A DNA stretch of 64,000 nucleotides from an uncultured SAR86 cluster bacterium (GTDB taxonomy: Bacteria; Pseudomonadota; Gammaproteobacteria; Magnimaribacterales; D2472), in assembly GCA_902617045.1 (NCBI GenBank), contig CACMVA010000001.1:123519-187518 (forward strand), read 5' to 3'. The translations under genes were made by a program, and so were the position numbers. This document shows positions 26,712 to 35,935 of this stretch, piece by piece. Numbering within the stretch: position 1 is the first letter of the stretch; each line of letters starts with the position of its first letter. Under the pieces are notes generated by a model that ran no database searches, was not told the DNA's origin, and saw only the letters and a list, made by a program, of their open reading frames with translations.

Positions 26712-27339
26712 AATTTTCAGTATTGAATATAGCTGAGCCTGCTACAAATGTATCAGCGCCTGCCTCAGATGCTAGACCAATGGTATCTTTGTTTATTCCA
26801 CCATCTACCTCCAAGCGGACATCTTTTCCTGACTCATCTATCATTTTTCTAACTTGAGCAATTTTTTCAAGAGAGCTATGAATAAACGATTGGCCGCCAA
26901 AACCAGGATTTACGCTCATAATTAATACTAAATCTAGATCCTCAAGAACACTCTCTAACGTGTGAAGTGGAGTTGCAGGATTGTAAACAAGTCCTGCTTT
27001 ACAACCTTTGTCTTTTATTGCGTGAATTGATCTATGGATATGTTTGGTTGCTTCGGGATGAAAACTAATTAAGTCTGCTCCAGCATCTATAAAGCTTTGG
27101 GCCAATTCATCTACTGGATCTATCATTAAATGAACATCAATAAATTCTTTTATGCCGTATTCTCTTAAAGCTTTGCAAACCATTGGTCCAATAGTGAGAT
27201 TTGGAACATAGTGATTATCCATTACATCAAAATGAACCCAATCAGCTCCTGCATCAAGGACATTACGTACCTCCTCTCCAAGTCTTGCAAAATCAGATGC
27301 TAGGATAGACGGTGCAATTATATTTTTCTGATCACTCAT
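26671..27339 (-). CDS. rpe: ribulose-phosphate 3-epimerase
   Basis: Pentose phosphate pathway epimerase, TIM barrel, 222 residues. Motifs are [35 protein letters not shown] (metal-binding His and Asp), [16 protein letters not shown] and [11 protein letters not shown]. rpe upstream of trpE is common in gammaproteobacteria, although gph is not between them here. Confidence 0.98.
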   Translation of the reverse strand: MSDQKNIIAPSILASDFARLGEEVRNVLDAGADWVHFDVMDNHYVPNLTIGPMVCKALREYGIKEFIDVHLMIDPVDELAQSFIDAGADLISFHPEATKHIHRSIHAIKDKGCKAGLVYNPATPLHTLESVLEDLDLVLIMSVNPGFGGQSFIHSSLEKIAQVRKMIDESGKDVRLEVDGGINKDTIGLASEAGADTFVAGSAIFNTENYEQTISELRSKIV

Positions 27340-27342
27340 AAC

Positions 27343-28014
27343 TTAATTTTGATCATTATATAGGCTATTAGCAAGTTTTAAACGTTCATGCGTTCCAACA
27401 TCTATCCATAAATCATTAGATTTGTGAGCCGATACATTTCCATTATTAAGATAATTTGGAAGTACTGTATCCCAAATATTAAAAGAACCCGATCTAAAAT
27501 TTTTTTCTTTAAATATGATTGGATTTATAATAGAGATACCACTCCAAGTTAAATCATTAAACTCGTCTATAGCAACTTTATTATTATCTTTGATGCAAAA
27601 GTCCCCTTCCTGATTATGAGATGGATTTGGAACTCCAATTAAATGAGCAGCATCAATTTCTTTTGGCAAATTTTTAATATCAATTTTATGAAAAATATCA
27701 GAATTCATAACTAAGAAATTTTCATCACCCAATAAATCTATAGCATTCAAAATACCTCCACCAGTTCCTAAAGGCTTATCTTCTTTTGAAAACTCAATAT
27801 TAATATTGGAAAATTTTTCTTTTACATGATTTTCAATCATATGACCAAGATGAGCGATATTAATAACGAATTCTGTAAAATCATTTTTAATTAAATGTTC
27901 AATATTATGTTGGATTAAAGTTTTATTACCTACTCTCAAAAGAGGTTTAGGAGTTTCTTTAGTTAAGGGTAATAATCTTTTACCGTACCCAGCAGCTAAA
28001 ATCATTACTTTCAT
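27343..28014 (-). CDS. murU: N-acetylmuramate 1-phosphate uridylyltransferase MurU
   Basis: Nucleotidyltransferase of 223 residues with the signature MILAAGYGKRLLPLTKETPKPLL, GTGGGILNAIDLLG and MNSDIF. It is placed right behind the amgK-like kinase with a 4-base overlap, which is the order of the AmgK-MurU peptidoglycan-recycling route of Pseudomonas that makes UDP-MurNAc directly and so bypasses fosfomycin-sensitive MurA. The MurU assignment rests on that pairing; a generic sugar-phosphate nucleotidyltransferase is the alternative. Confidence 0.88.
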   Translation of the reverse strand: MKVMILAAGYGKRLLPLTKETPKPLLRVGNKTLIQHNIEHLIKNDFTEFVINIAHLGHMIENHVKEKFSNINIEFSKEDKPLGTGGGILNAIDLLGDENFLVMNSDIFHKIDIKNLPKEIDAAHLIGVPNPSHNQEGDFCIKDNNKVAIDEFNDLTWSGISIINPIIFKEKNFRSGSFNIWDTVLPNYLNNGNVSAHKSNDLWIDVGTHERLKLANSLYNDQN

Positions 28015-28967
28015 AATTGCTCAACAGTTTTCAATAAAAGTGGTTGAACTTCTTGTTCTAAAAAAAGTTTAGAAGAATGTTCTTCAGGAATCATCTTTAT
28101 AAGATTCTTTAAAATTAATGGCATATCTATTAATCTAAAACTTCTTTCTTTTGTTAAATATAAATCTGATAAAGTTCCAAGGATTCTGAGATTTCTTTGT
28201 ATGCATCCCCATCTAGTAAACTCAAAACATGCATCATCTGAATATTCTGATATAGCATTTGTTGAGAAAAAATTTAAAAAACTTTTAATGTTGGAAATAT
28301 CTGCTTCAAAATAATGATCTACTAAGATTCCTGCCATATCAATACCAATTGGTCCCTTTTTCATATCTTGATAATCGATAATTGTTAAATGATTATTCTT
28401 ATTAAGGACTAAGTTACGTCTTTCAAAATCAAAATGACAATTAACCCAAGGATGTTGATAAAGCTTATCAATGGTGATTGATATTAAGTCATTAATAGAT
28501 TCATCTGATTCAAGATTTAAAAATTTTTGACAAAAAACTTTATTAAATAAGCTCATCTGATTGATCAAGTCTTCTTTTGAAAATTCTTCCAGATTCTTAA
28601 TTTCAGATTCTTGTAATTCAATCAATAGATTTAATGAGCTTTCTAATAGCTCTTTCTTATTATCGTCATTAAATATTGATATCAAGTCTTTGTCTCCCAA
28701 ATCCTCCTGAATGGTGACTCCGGCTTGTTTATCGTGATGAATAATATCTACACCAGAAATATGATTTCTCTTAAGCTCGTTAGATATATTAATAAAATTT
28801 TCGTGATCGCCTTCTTTCGGGTCTAGGTAGCATAGAATTTGTGTTTCATTAGCATCATTAATTAATCGCCAATACTCTCTTCCGCTAGCTTCTTGTTTTA
28901 ATGGTATTACCTCTAGAGGATTAAAGTTAAATTTTTTACTTAAATTTATTACTTCTTCTTCTTTCAA
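28011..28967 (-). CDS. amgK: N-acetylmuramate/N-acetylglucosamine kinase AmgK
   Basis: Aminoglycoside-phosphotransferase-fold kinase of 318 residues. It shows the catalytic loop VNCHFDFERRNLVL and the metal-binding LTIIDYQDMKKGPIGIDMAGIL; REYWRL near residue 30 belongs to the nucleotide-binding lobe. With MurU it would phosphorylate and activate recycled MurNAc in the cytoplasm. In Pseudomonas amgK-murU are divergent from lptD; here three extra genes lie between. Confidence 0.88.
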   Translation of the reverse strand: MKEEEVINLSKKFNFNPLEVIPLKQEASGREYWRLINDANETQILCYLDPKEGDHENFINISNELKRNHISGVDIIHHDKQAGVTIQEDLGDKDLISIFNDDNKKELLESSLNLLIELQESEIKNLEEFSKEDLINQMSLFNKVFCQKFLNLESDESINDLISITIDKLYQHPWVNCHFDFERRNLVLNKNNHLTIIDYQDMKKGPIGIDMAGILVDHYFEADISNIKSFLNFFSTNAISEYSDDACFEFTRWGCIQRNLRILGTLSDLYLTKERSFRLIDMPLILKNLIKMIPEEHSSKLFLEQEVQPLLLKTVEQL

Positions 28968-29825
28968 CTAACTATTCTTAATTTCATCAGGCAAGGGAGT
29001 ATCTTCAGGAACAAAGAAATCTGGCATTAATTCTCCAAAAGGAACTGAAGCATATTTTGAGAAGTCTTTTACTCCAGATTCATATAAAACAATATCATCT
29101 ATGCAAAAATTTCCAGTGAATTCTTTAGAGTCTTTTGTAAGAATCTCGTATGCTGAGTCAGCCATTATGTCTACGTTTCTTGAGAGTTTCATAATTTCAT
29201 CGCCACCAAGATGATTTTGTACAGCTGCTGTTGCTATTGCAGTTCTTGGCCAAAGTGCATTCACAGCTATACCGAATTCCTTAAATTCTTCTGCCATTCC
29301 AAGAACACACATACTCATTGTGTACTTGGCCATTGTGTACGCAACTGTTCCTGAGAACCATTTAGACTCCATGTCTAGAGGTGGTGCAAGATTTAAAATA
29401 TGTGGATTATTAGATTTTTTTAAATGAGGTAGGCAATATTTACTTACCATGTATGTGCCTCTTCCATTAATTTGATGCATTAGATCATATCTTTTCATTT
29501 CAGTATCAGTGACATTCGTTAATTGAATTGCTGAAGCATTATTAATACAAATATCAATTCCACCAAAATGATCAACAGTTTGATTAATGGCGTCTCTAAC
29601 ATTATCTTCATTTCTTATATCACAAATCACTGGCAATGCTTCACCACCAGCTTCAACTATTTCATCAGCTGCGGTATATATAGTTCCTGGTAGCTTAGGA
29701 TGTGGTTCTGCTGTTTTTGCAGCTATAGCTATTTTCGCCCCATCTTCAGCCGCCTTTTTTACCATAGCAAGGCCTATACCTCTGCTTCCACCAGATATAA
29801 AAATTACTTTATCTTTCAAACTCAT
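28968..29825 (-). CDS. SDR family oxidoreductase (HSDL2-like)
   Basis: Short-chain dehydrogenase of 285 residues. It has the cofactor motif FISGGSRGIGLAM, NNASAI, and active-site YTMAK preceded by the LNLAPPLDM segment. The long C-terminal tail and the PHPKLPGTIYTAADEI insertion are typical of the HSDL2-like subgroup, which is thought to act on fatty-acyl or steroid-like substrates. It ends one base before amgK starts, so it probably shares its transcript. Confidence 0.82.
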   Translation of the reverse strand: MSLKDKVIFISGGSRGIGLAMVKKAAEDGAKIAIAAKTAEPHPKLPGTIYTAADEIVEAGGEALPVICDIRNEDNVRDAINQTVDHFGGIDICINNASAIQLTNVTDTEMKRYDLMHQINGRGTYMVSKYCLPHLKKSNNPHILNLAPPLDMESKWFSGTVAYTMAKYTMSMCVLGMAEEFKEFGIAVNALWPRTAIATAAVQNHLGGDEIMKLSRNVDIMADSAYEILTKDSKEFTGNFCIDDIVLYESGVKDFSKYASVPFGELMPDFFVPEDTPLPDEIKNS

Positions 29826-29843
29826 TTTTTTTTCCTCTAATTA

Positions 29844-30584
29844 TTAAAATTTTTCCATATAAGGACGTAAATCTAGTTCATGCGTCCATGCGCTTCTATG
29901 CTGCGTATGAACAAACCAATACGCATCAGCAATTGCATCAGGTTGTAGAATACCGTCTTTTTCTTTTAAAGCATATCTGTCAGGGAAATTTTCTTTTATA
30001 AATGCAGTATCTATTGCTCCATCGATTATAAAATGAGCGACATGAATGCCTTGAGGTCCAAGTTCTCTAGCCATACTTTGTGAAACTGCCCTTAAAGCAA
30101 ATTTTGCACTAGCAAATGCAGAAAAACCGGATCCACCCCTCATTGAAGCAGTCGCTCCAGTAAAAAAGATAGACCCCTCATTCCTTGCCGTCATATATTT
30201 TGCAGCCTCTCTTCCAGTTAAGAATCCTGCAAAAGCTGCCATTTCCCATACTTTCTTGAAGACTCTTGATGTAGTATCAACTATAGGGAAAAAAACATTT
30301 GCACCTGGGTTAAAAATAACAACATCTATAGGTGCAACCTCTTCCTCAACTTCTTTAAAAAACTTTGCGATTTCGTCCTCGTCTCTAGCATCAACTCCAT
30401 ATCCCTTTGCCCATCCACCAGAATTATTAATTTCATCTGCCAATTTATTTACTTTCTCAATGCTTCTAGGACGTCTAGCTGGACAAACTTTATAGCCGTG
30501 ACTTGCAAATTTCTTTGTCAACGCTGCCCCTGTAGCATCACCAGCACCAATGATAATAGCCGAAAATTTTGAAAAATCTTTCAT
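29844..30584 (-). CDS. SDR-fold protein with Phe in place of the catalytic Tyr
   Basis: SDR-fold protein of 246 residues starting MKDFSKFSAIIIGAG. The nucleotide-binding motif is GAGDATGAAL rather than TGxxxGxG, and the usual YxxxK active site reads FASAK (in GGSGFSAFASAKFALRA), so the catalytic Tyr is a Phe. Ser of FFTGATASMRGG and the Lys are present. The start at 30584 is preferred over an upstream extension to 30695, which lacks family resemblance and overlaps the divergent gene at 30627. First gene of the minus-strand run that continues to 20760. Confidence 0.83.
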   Translation of the reverse strand: MKDFSKFSAIIIGAGDATGAALTKKFASHGYKVCPARRPRSIEKVNKLADEINNSGGWAKGYGVDARDEDEIAKFFKEVEEEVAPIDVVIFNPGANVFFPIVDTTSRVFKKVWEMAAFAGFLTGREAAKYMTARNEGSIFFTGATASMRGGSGFSAFASAKFALRAVSQSMARELGPQGIHVAHFIIDGAIDTAFIKENFPDRYALKEKDGILQPDAIADAYWFVHTQHRSAWTHELDLRPYMEKF

Positions 30585-30626
30585 AACAGTGTTTAATTGT
30601 TTTACTTTACAAAATTGTGAATAGAA

Positions 30627-31229
30627 ATGATAGTAGACTTTATTTTTGATGTAGCGAGTCCAAATACATATCTTGCTCATAAAATTATTCCTCAAATAGA
30701 AGAAAGAACAGGCGCAAAATTTGAATATATCCCATGTCTATTAGGTGGAATTCATAAATTATCTAACAATCAACCACCCTTTATCGCGTATGCAGATTGC
30801 AAAAATAAGAGTGATTATCAAATGATAGAAATAGATAGATTTGTAAAACAACATAGTCTTACAAATTATAAATTTAACTCTCATTTTCCTCCTTCGACCA
30901 TTCAAATACAAAGAGGTGCAATTGCAGCAAAAGAGCTTGGTATCTTTGAAGATTATTTTGAATGTGTAATTAGTGCAATGTGGGAGCAGGATAAAAATAT
31001 ATCTGATGTTGAAGTTCTTAAAGAAGTTCTTAAAGAAGGCAATTTAGATGTTGAATCAATTATGGAGATTGTTCTTTCTCAAGATTGTAAAGATAAACTA
31101 ATTAAAAACACTGACGACGCGGTAAATAAAGGGTGTTTTGGGGTCCCAACATTTTTTTACGACAATCAAATATTTTTTGGTAAAGATCATCTTCATCAAC
31201 TTGAACAATATATCAATTCAAATAAATAG
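30627..31229 (+). CDS. DsbA-like / 2-hydroxychromene-2-carboxylate isomerase family protein
   Basis: Thioredoxin-fold (kappa-GST-like) protein of 200 residues. It opens with VDFIFDVASPNTYLAH, in which the FDxxSPxxY motif carries the catalytic Ser of this family, and ends with CFGVPTFFYDNQIFFGKDHLHQLEQYI. The family uses glutathione, in line with gshB in the window. The substrate is not known. It is divergent from the SDR genes across 42 bases and 48 bases upstream of lptD. Confidence 0.85.
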   Translation: MIVDFIFDVASPNTYLAHKIIPQIEERTGAKFEYIPCLLGGIHKLSNNQPPFIAYADCKNKSDYQMIEIDRFVKQHSLTNYKFNSHFPPSTIQIQRGAIAAKELGIFEDYFECVISAMWEQDKNISDVEVLKEVLKEGNLDVESIMEIVLSQDCKDKLIKNTDDAVNKGCFGVPTFFYDNQIFFGKDHLHQLEQYINSNK

Positions 31230-31277
31230 TAGAACTTTTTAAACAAAAATCTTTCAAACTATTAAAATATCAATTAA

Positions 31278-33710
31278 ATGAAAAAAATAACAAAAATATT
31301 GTATCTTTTAGTTTTGATTTTTAATCAAAATTTCTTATTTAGTAATATTTTAGAATCTGATGTTTTTGTAGAAAACAATACTAATAGTTCATGCATGATA
31401 TATCAGCCATATTTAGGTGTCGTAAAGGATGCAGAAAGCTTAGACATAAAGTCTGATAAATTTGAAATAACAGACGAGAAAGTGTTGATATTGAATGATA
31501 ATGTGCGAATTGACTTCCCTGAAGGCATTCTCAATGCCGGTAAAGCAAGAATTGATCAAGAAAATGGTTTTATTAATTTTAAAAAAGGTGGCGAGCTTAT
31601 ATTAAAAGACTATCTTTTTAATTCAGAGGAAGGAATTTTCGATAAGAATAAGTTATTTGTAGATTTCACTGACGGGGAAACTTACATCAACAATAGAGGT
31701 TTTGTAATTAGCTTCAAAAAATTAACTGGCAATCTAGATAATCAAATAACTTTAGAAGACATATCAATGACTTCCTGCAAAGATCCAAAAGATGGCTGGC
31801 AATTAAATGCTGAAAGCATAACGCTAGACGATAATACTATGAGGGGCTATGCTAAAAAAGTTAAGGTAAAAGCATTTGATAGAACTGTCTTAAGGATACC
31901 TTATCTTCCGTTTGCCACTTCACAAGAGAGAATGTCTGGTTTTTTAGAACCTAAGATATCATATTCATCTGATGGGTTAGATTTCATGATTCCATACTAT
32001 AGAGTTTTATCAGAGACATCTGATTTTACAATTGCGCTCAGAAATATATCCGATAGAGGCTTAGGTTTTGAAGCAAATTCTAGAAATCTCCACGGAAATA
32101 ATAACTTAAGAAGTATTGATTTTATTTATTTTAATAATGATAAAGCGTATGAAAATATCTATCCATCAGATTCTGATTCAAGGTGGGCATTTAGCATAAA
32201 TGATTCATTTGGTGATAAAAAAAATTTTTGGGTAGATGTAGATTGGTCAAAGTCATCAGATAGTTTGGTTTTGAGAGATATTCCAGGAGACATCACATCA
32301 ATTGGAAGTCAAAGAGAACAAAGCTTAAAACAAAATGTAAAAATTAATGGTGTATTTAATAATTTTCAAGTTAGTGTTTCTCAAGAAGGATACCAAACCT
32401 TAAATCCAATTCTTACAAATGGTTATAAAAAATCACCTTCAATAAACATAAATTATTTCAAAAACTTCAAAAATGTTTCTCTTCATGAGTACTTAAACTA
32501 TACAAATTTTGTTGCAGATACTATTCACGGATTCTTTGGTATAGATAAAAATAATAAATTTAGATCATCTATACCAAATCCTGTTGAAGGAGAGAGAATT
32601 TTTTATATGCTAGAAATTTCAAATTCTATGAATATAAGTGGCTATCAATTAAATACATCTATTGGCGTAAGGGGTATTGATTTTGACATTGTTGATAATA
32701 AAACAAATTCCAATTCAGTAATGGTTCCAACTTTTAAATTTGATTTAAGTACCTTATTAATCATGAAAAGTGGTATGCAGAGCCATATATTAAAACCGAG
32801 AATATTTTACGGGTATGTCGGACATGAAGAACAAGATGATAATCCTGTCTTCGATACTTATAAGTTGAGCATGATGAATCAGGTATTTAATCTAAATCGC
32901 TTCACTGGCATGGATAGAATTGGCGACCAAAATTTTTATACATTGAGTATGGAATATAAAAGGCGTCAAATGAATATGAATAATATCTCCTTAAAGATAA
33001 GTCAAAAATTCTATCTAAAAGACAGAAAAGTATTTATCAATAATATGAGTATGAATTCAATGCACTCTTATATGATGTCGAATACTATGAATATGGGAAT
33101 GATGTCGAATTCAATGAATATGAACACAATGTCTGATTCAATGGATATGGGAATGATGTCTATGATGAATGATGACAAAGATCCAATAATGATTATGGCT
33201 AAATGGATGCCCAATATGAAAACAATGTTGATGGCTTCAGGAAGCTATTCTGAAGAGATGAAGAAGTTTCCAATGGCAGGACTAACAATAAATCATATGT
33301 TTGACAAAGGAAAAGTTGGGTATGCAAAAAGATATACCAGGATGACAGGAGATTTTAATCAAACTTTAGACTACTCTGAATTTTTTGCTGATCTTAAAAT
33401 AAAGGACAACATGAGTTTTGTTGCAGAAGTTAAGAGAGATGATGAAAATGGTTCTAATATCGAATCCTCTGTTGGGATTGGATTTGAGAATTGTTGTTTT
33501 TCTTTTAGGATTTTAGCTTCAGATAAAAACTTATCGAAGTATCTAGACGGCTACCGACCTGAAGCGTATCAATATTTAGGTGATGCTTGGGATGATATAA
33601 TTAGAATTGAAAGCAAAAGTAGAATTAATTTTGAATTCGAACTTAAAGGTTTAAATTCTTCCTTTGAAAAAGTTTCAAGATTCATGAATAATTCACTATT
33701 GGGCCACTAA
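31278..33710 (+). CDS. lptD: LPS assembly outer-membrane protein LptD with Met-rich insertion
   Basis: Outer-membrane beta barrel that inserts lipopolysaccharide with LptE; 810 residues (E. coli 784). A signal peptide is followed by an N-terminal OstA/beta-jellyroll domain (SDKFEITDEKVLILNDNVRI...) and the barrel. The four cysteines used for the LptD disulfides are present: C39, C167 and the adjacent pair C739-C740. Residues 590-631 are an unusual low-complexity stretch with 18 Met in 42 residues, coded by an imperfect 54-base repeat. The gene heads the conserved cluster lptD-surA-pdxA-rsmA-apaH. Confidence 0.93.
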   Translation: MKKITKILYLLVLIFNQNFLFSNILESDVFVENNTNSSCMIYQPYLGVVKDAESLDIKSDKFEITDEKVLILNDNVRIDFPEGILNAGKARIDQENGFINFKKGGELILKDYLFNSEEGIFDKNKLFVDFTDGETYINNRGFVISFKKLTGNLDNQITLEDISMTSCKDPKDGWQLNAESITLDDNTMRGYAKKVKVKAFDRTVLRIPYLPFATSQERMSGFLEPKISYSSDGLDFMIPYYRVLSETSDFTIALRNISDRGLGFEANSRNLHGNNNLRSIDFIYFNNDKAYENIYPSDSDSRWAFSINDSFGDKKNFWVDVDWSKSSDSLVLRDIPGDITSIGSQREQSLKQNVKINGVFNNFQVSVSQEGYQTLNPILTNGYKKSPSININYFKNFKNVSLHEYLNYTNFVADTIHGFFGIDKNNKFRSSIPNPVEGERIFYMLEISNSMNISGYQLNTSIGVRGIDFDIVDNKTNSNSVMVPTFKFDLSTLLIMKSGMQSHILKPRIFYGYVGHEEQDDNPVFDTYKLSMMNQVFNLNRFTGMDRIGDQNFYTLSMEYKRRQMNMNNISLKISQKFYLKDRKVFINNMSMNSMHSYMMSNTMNMGMMSNSMNMNTMSDSMDMGMMSMMNDDKDPIMIMAKWMPNMKTMLMASGSYSEEMKKFPMAGLTINHMFDKGKVGYAKRYTRMTGDFNQTLDYSEFFADLKIKDNMSFVAEVKRDDENGSNIESSVGIGFENCCFSFRILASDKNLSKYLDGYRPEAYQYLGDAWDDIIRIESKSRINFEFELKGLNSSFEKVSRFMNNSLLGH
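33045..33170 (+). repeat. tandem repeat coding a methionine-rich LptD segment
   Basis: The 16-base string ATATGGGAATGATGTC occurs at 33091-33106 and again at 33145-33160, 54 bases apart (18 codons), in frame, and with ATG-rich imperfect copies around it. The translated copies are MNMGMMSNSMN and MDMGMMSMMN. The in-frame unit suggests growth by slippage or duplication while the coding frame is kept. Confidence 0.8.
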
Positions 33711-33716
33711 ACTCTT

Positions 33717-34958
33717 ATGAAAAAAACTTTTATAACAACACTTTTAATATCATCTGCTTTATTAAATGCAAAAATTGAGCTTTTGGATAGAATTGCAATC
33801 ATAGTAGACGATGGTGTTGTGATGGAGTCTCAAATTAATAAAGCAATGGCAGCCCTTGAAGAAGGATATCGTGAACAAAATATTCAGTTGCCTCCTAGAG
33901 ATGTGCTTTTAGATCAAATAAAAGAAAGATTAATAATAGAAGAACTCCAACTTCAACTTGCTGATAGAGCTGGCGTAAAAATAAGTGATGCAGAATTAAA
34001 CTCTACCTTCTCAAGGTTAGCATCTAATAATCAAATGTCGCTTGAAGAATTTATATCATTTATCGAAACTAATGGAGATTCATACGAAGAAGTTCGTGAA
34101 ACGATGAGAAAAGAGATGCGTATTCAAAGAATACAAAGAGGAAGAGTTAACTCAAATATTGAAATTACTGAAAAAGAGTTTGAAGCATTTCTAGCAACAG
34201 ATGAGAGCCTTGGTGAACTTGAACCTGAGCTTCAAGTTAGACAAATCTTGGTAAAAGATAAAAATATTGCTGACAGGGTTATCAATCTTATAGATGAGGG
34301 ATCAAGTTTTTCTGAATTAGCTTCGGAATATTCTATAAGTTCAAACGCGTCAAATGGAGGCCTAATGGATTGGAGAAAGGCAATAGATATGCCTCAACTA
34401 TTTGAAAACGCTTTAAAGGATAAGTCTATTGGATATGTAACAGAACCATTGGAAAGCGGCTCAGGTTATCACATCCTAAAACTTGAAGATAAAAGAGGAC
34501 AATTTGTTCAATTTGAAGATCAATGGAATGCTCGTCATATACTTCTTATTCCATCTGCAATAAGAAGTGATGATGAGACAAAAAATCAACTTCAAGAAAT
34601 CAGACAAAGGGTTATGGATGGTGAAGACTTTGCTTTACTAGCTAAAGAGTTTTCAGAAGACCCAGGCTCTGCAAAAATTGGTGGTGATCTTGGTTGGATG
34701 GGTCTTGGAGTTTTTACACCTACATTTGAGGAAACTATGCTTAACACTGAAGTCGGCTCGATTTCAGAAGTATTTGAAAGCGAATTTGGCTATCACTTTC
34801 TTGAGGTTTTAGAAAAAAGAAATCATGAACTTACCGACAAACTCATTGAAGATAGAGCTTATGGAATGCTTTATTCAAGAAAATTTGATGAAGAACTTGA
34901 AAATACATTAAGAACAATGAGAGCAGAAGCTTTCGTAGAATTTAAAGACCTAGATTGA
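33717..34958 (+). CDS. surA: periplasmic chaperone/peptidyl-prolyl isomerase SurA
   Basis: Escorts outer-membrane proteins, LptD included, across the periplasm. The 413 residues have a signal peptide (MKKTFITTLLISSALLNA), the SurA N-domain (LDRIAIIVDDGVVMESQINKAM) and two parvulin domains, around residues 170-265 (LQVRQILVKD, SNGGLMDW, GSGYHILKL) and 275-375 (ARHILLIPS, GGDLGWMG, FGYHFLEVLE). It lies 6 bases after lptD and overlaps pdxA by 4. Confidence 0.97.
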   Translation: MKKTFITTLLISSALLNAKIELLDRIAIIVDDGVVMESQINKAMAALEEGYREQNIQLPPRDVLLDQIKERLIIEELQLQLADRAGVKISDAELNSTFSRLASNNQMSLEEFISFIETNGDSYEEVRETMRKEMRIQRIQRGRVNSNIEITEKEFEAFLATDESLGELEPELQVRQILVKDKNIADRVINLIDEGSSFSELASEYSISSNASNGGLMDWRKAIDMPQLFENALKDKSIGYVTEPLESGSGYHILKLEDKRGQFVQFEDQWNARHILLIPSAIRSDDETKNQLQEIRQRVMDGEDFALLAKEFSEDPGSAKIGGDLGWMGLGVFTPTFEETMLNTEVGSISEVFESEFGYHFLEVLEKRNHELTDKLIEDRAYGMLYSRKFDEELENTLRTMRAEAFVEFKDLD

Positions 34959-35935
34959 AAAAAATTATCTATTCGCCCGGTGAGCCAAGTGGTATCGGTC
35001 CAGACTTAATCATTAAATTATCCTCTTCAAAGCTATGGGAAGATCTTAATATCCCTATTGTTTCTATTGGTGATCCAAAGCTTTTTATAGACAGAGCAGC
35101 TTTGCTTAAGAAAAAAATAAAAATTGTTGAATTGGAGTCGCTTAATGAAGTAAGTAAAAACACTAAAGGACTTCTACAAATTATAAAAGTGACTAAATGC
35201 TCTAATATCAGACCGGGAAAACTCTCTAAAAGTAATGCTCAATATGTTCTTGATAATCTAACTTACTCTATTAAACAAACTATACAAAATGAAGGAACGG
35301 CATTAGTAACCGGTCCATTAAGTAAAGAAAATATCATTTCAATTGATAAATTATTTACTGGGCATACTGAATATATAAAAAAAATTACCAAAAGTAAGGA
35401 TGTCTTGATGATGCTTGCATCGGATCAATTACGTGTCGCCCTATCTACAACTCATATACCTCTTAAAAATGTATCTAGAACAATTACAAAAGAATTAATT
35501 ATTAACAAGGTAAAAATACTTAATGAAGATTTAAAAAATAAATTCAATATTAAGAAACCAAATATAAAAGTGCTTGGTCTTAATCCTCATGCGGGAGAGA
35601 ACGGTAAAATAGGCAAAGAAGAACAAGATCATATAAAACCAGCAATAAGAGAATTAAGAAAGAAAAAAATTAACGTATCAATGCCCATTTCAGCAGATAC
35701 TGCATTTTCTAGAAAATCATTAAAAGAGGCTGATGCCTATCTGGGCATGTATCATGATCAAGTTTTGCCAGTCTTAAAAACTTTAAGTTTTGGAAACTCT
35801 ATTAATATTACACTTGGAATTCCAATAATTAGGACTTCTGTTGATCATGGGATTGCTTTGGATATTGCTGGAACTAATAAATCAGATCCCTCATCATTAA
35901 TACTAGCCGTTAAAACTGCAAAGAAATTAATTTAA
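34955..35935 (+). CDS. pdxA: 4-hydroxythreonine-4-phosphate dehydrogenase
   Basis: Pyridoxal phosphate synthesis enzyme of 326 residues. Motifs are YSPGEPSGIGPDLIIK at the N-terminus, VTGPLSKENI, the metal-binding GHTEYIKKI, LGLNPHAGENGKIGKEE and MYHDQVLPVLKTLSFG, and TSVDHGIALDIAG. The start is TTG, sharing bases with the surA stop (TTGA), which indicates coupled translation. Confidence 0.97.
   Translation: MKKIIYSPGEPSGIGPDLIIKLSSSKLWEDLNIPIVSIGDPKLFIDRAALLKKKIKIVELESLNEVSKNTKGLLQIIKVTKCSNIRPGKLSKSNAQYVLDNLTYSIKQTIQNEGTALVTGPLSKENIISIDKLFTGHTEYIKKITKSKDVLMMLASDQLRVALSTTHIPLKNVSRTITKELIINKVKILNEDLKNKFNIKKPNIKVLGLNPHAGENGKIGKEEQDHIKPAIRELRKKKINVSMPISADTAFSRKSLKEADAYLGMYHDQVLPVLKTLSFGNSINITLGIPIIRTSVDHGIALDIAGTNKSDPSSLILAVKTAKKLI

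Noticed and set aside
30585-30695. N-terminal extension of the Phe-SDR gene to 30695
   Set aside because: It would overlap the divergent gene at 30627, and the added residues are not SDR-like.
33045-33170. Met-rich LptD segment as a frameshift or sequencing artefact
   Set aside because: The frame is open on both sides, the repeat unit is a multiple of three, and the downstream conserved cysteine pair stays in frame.
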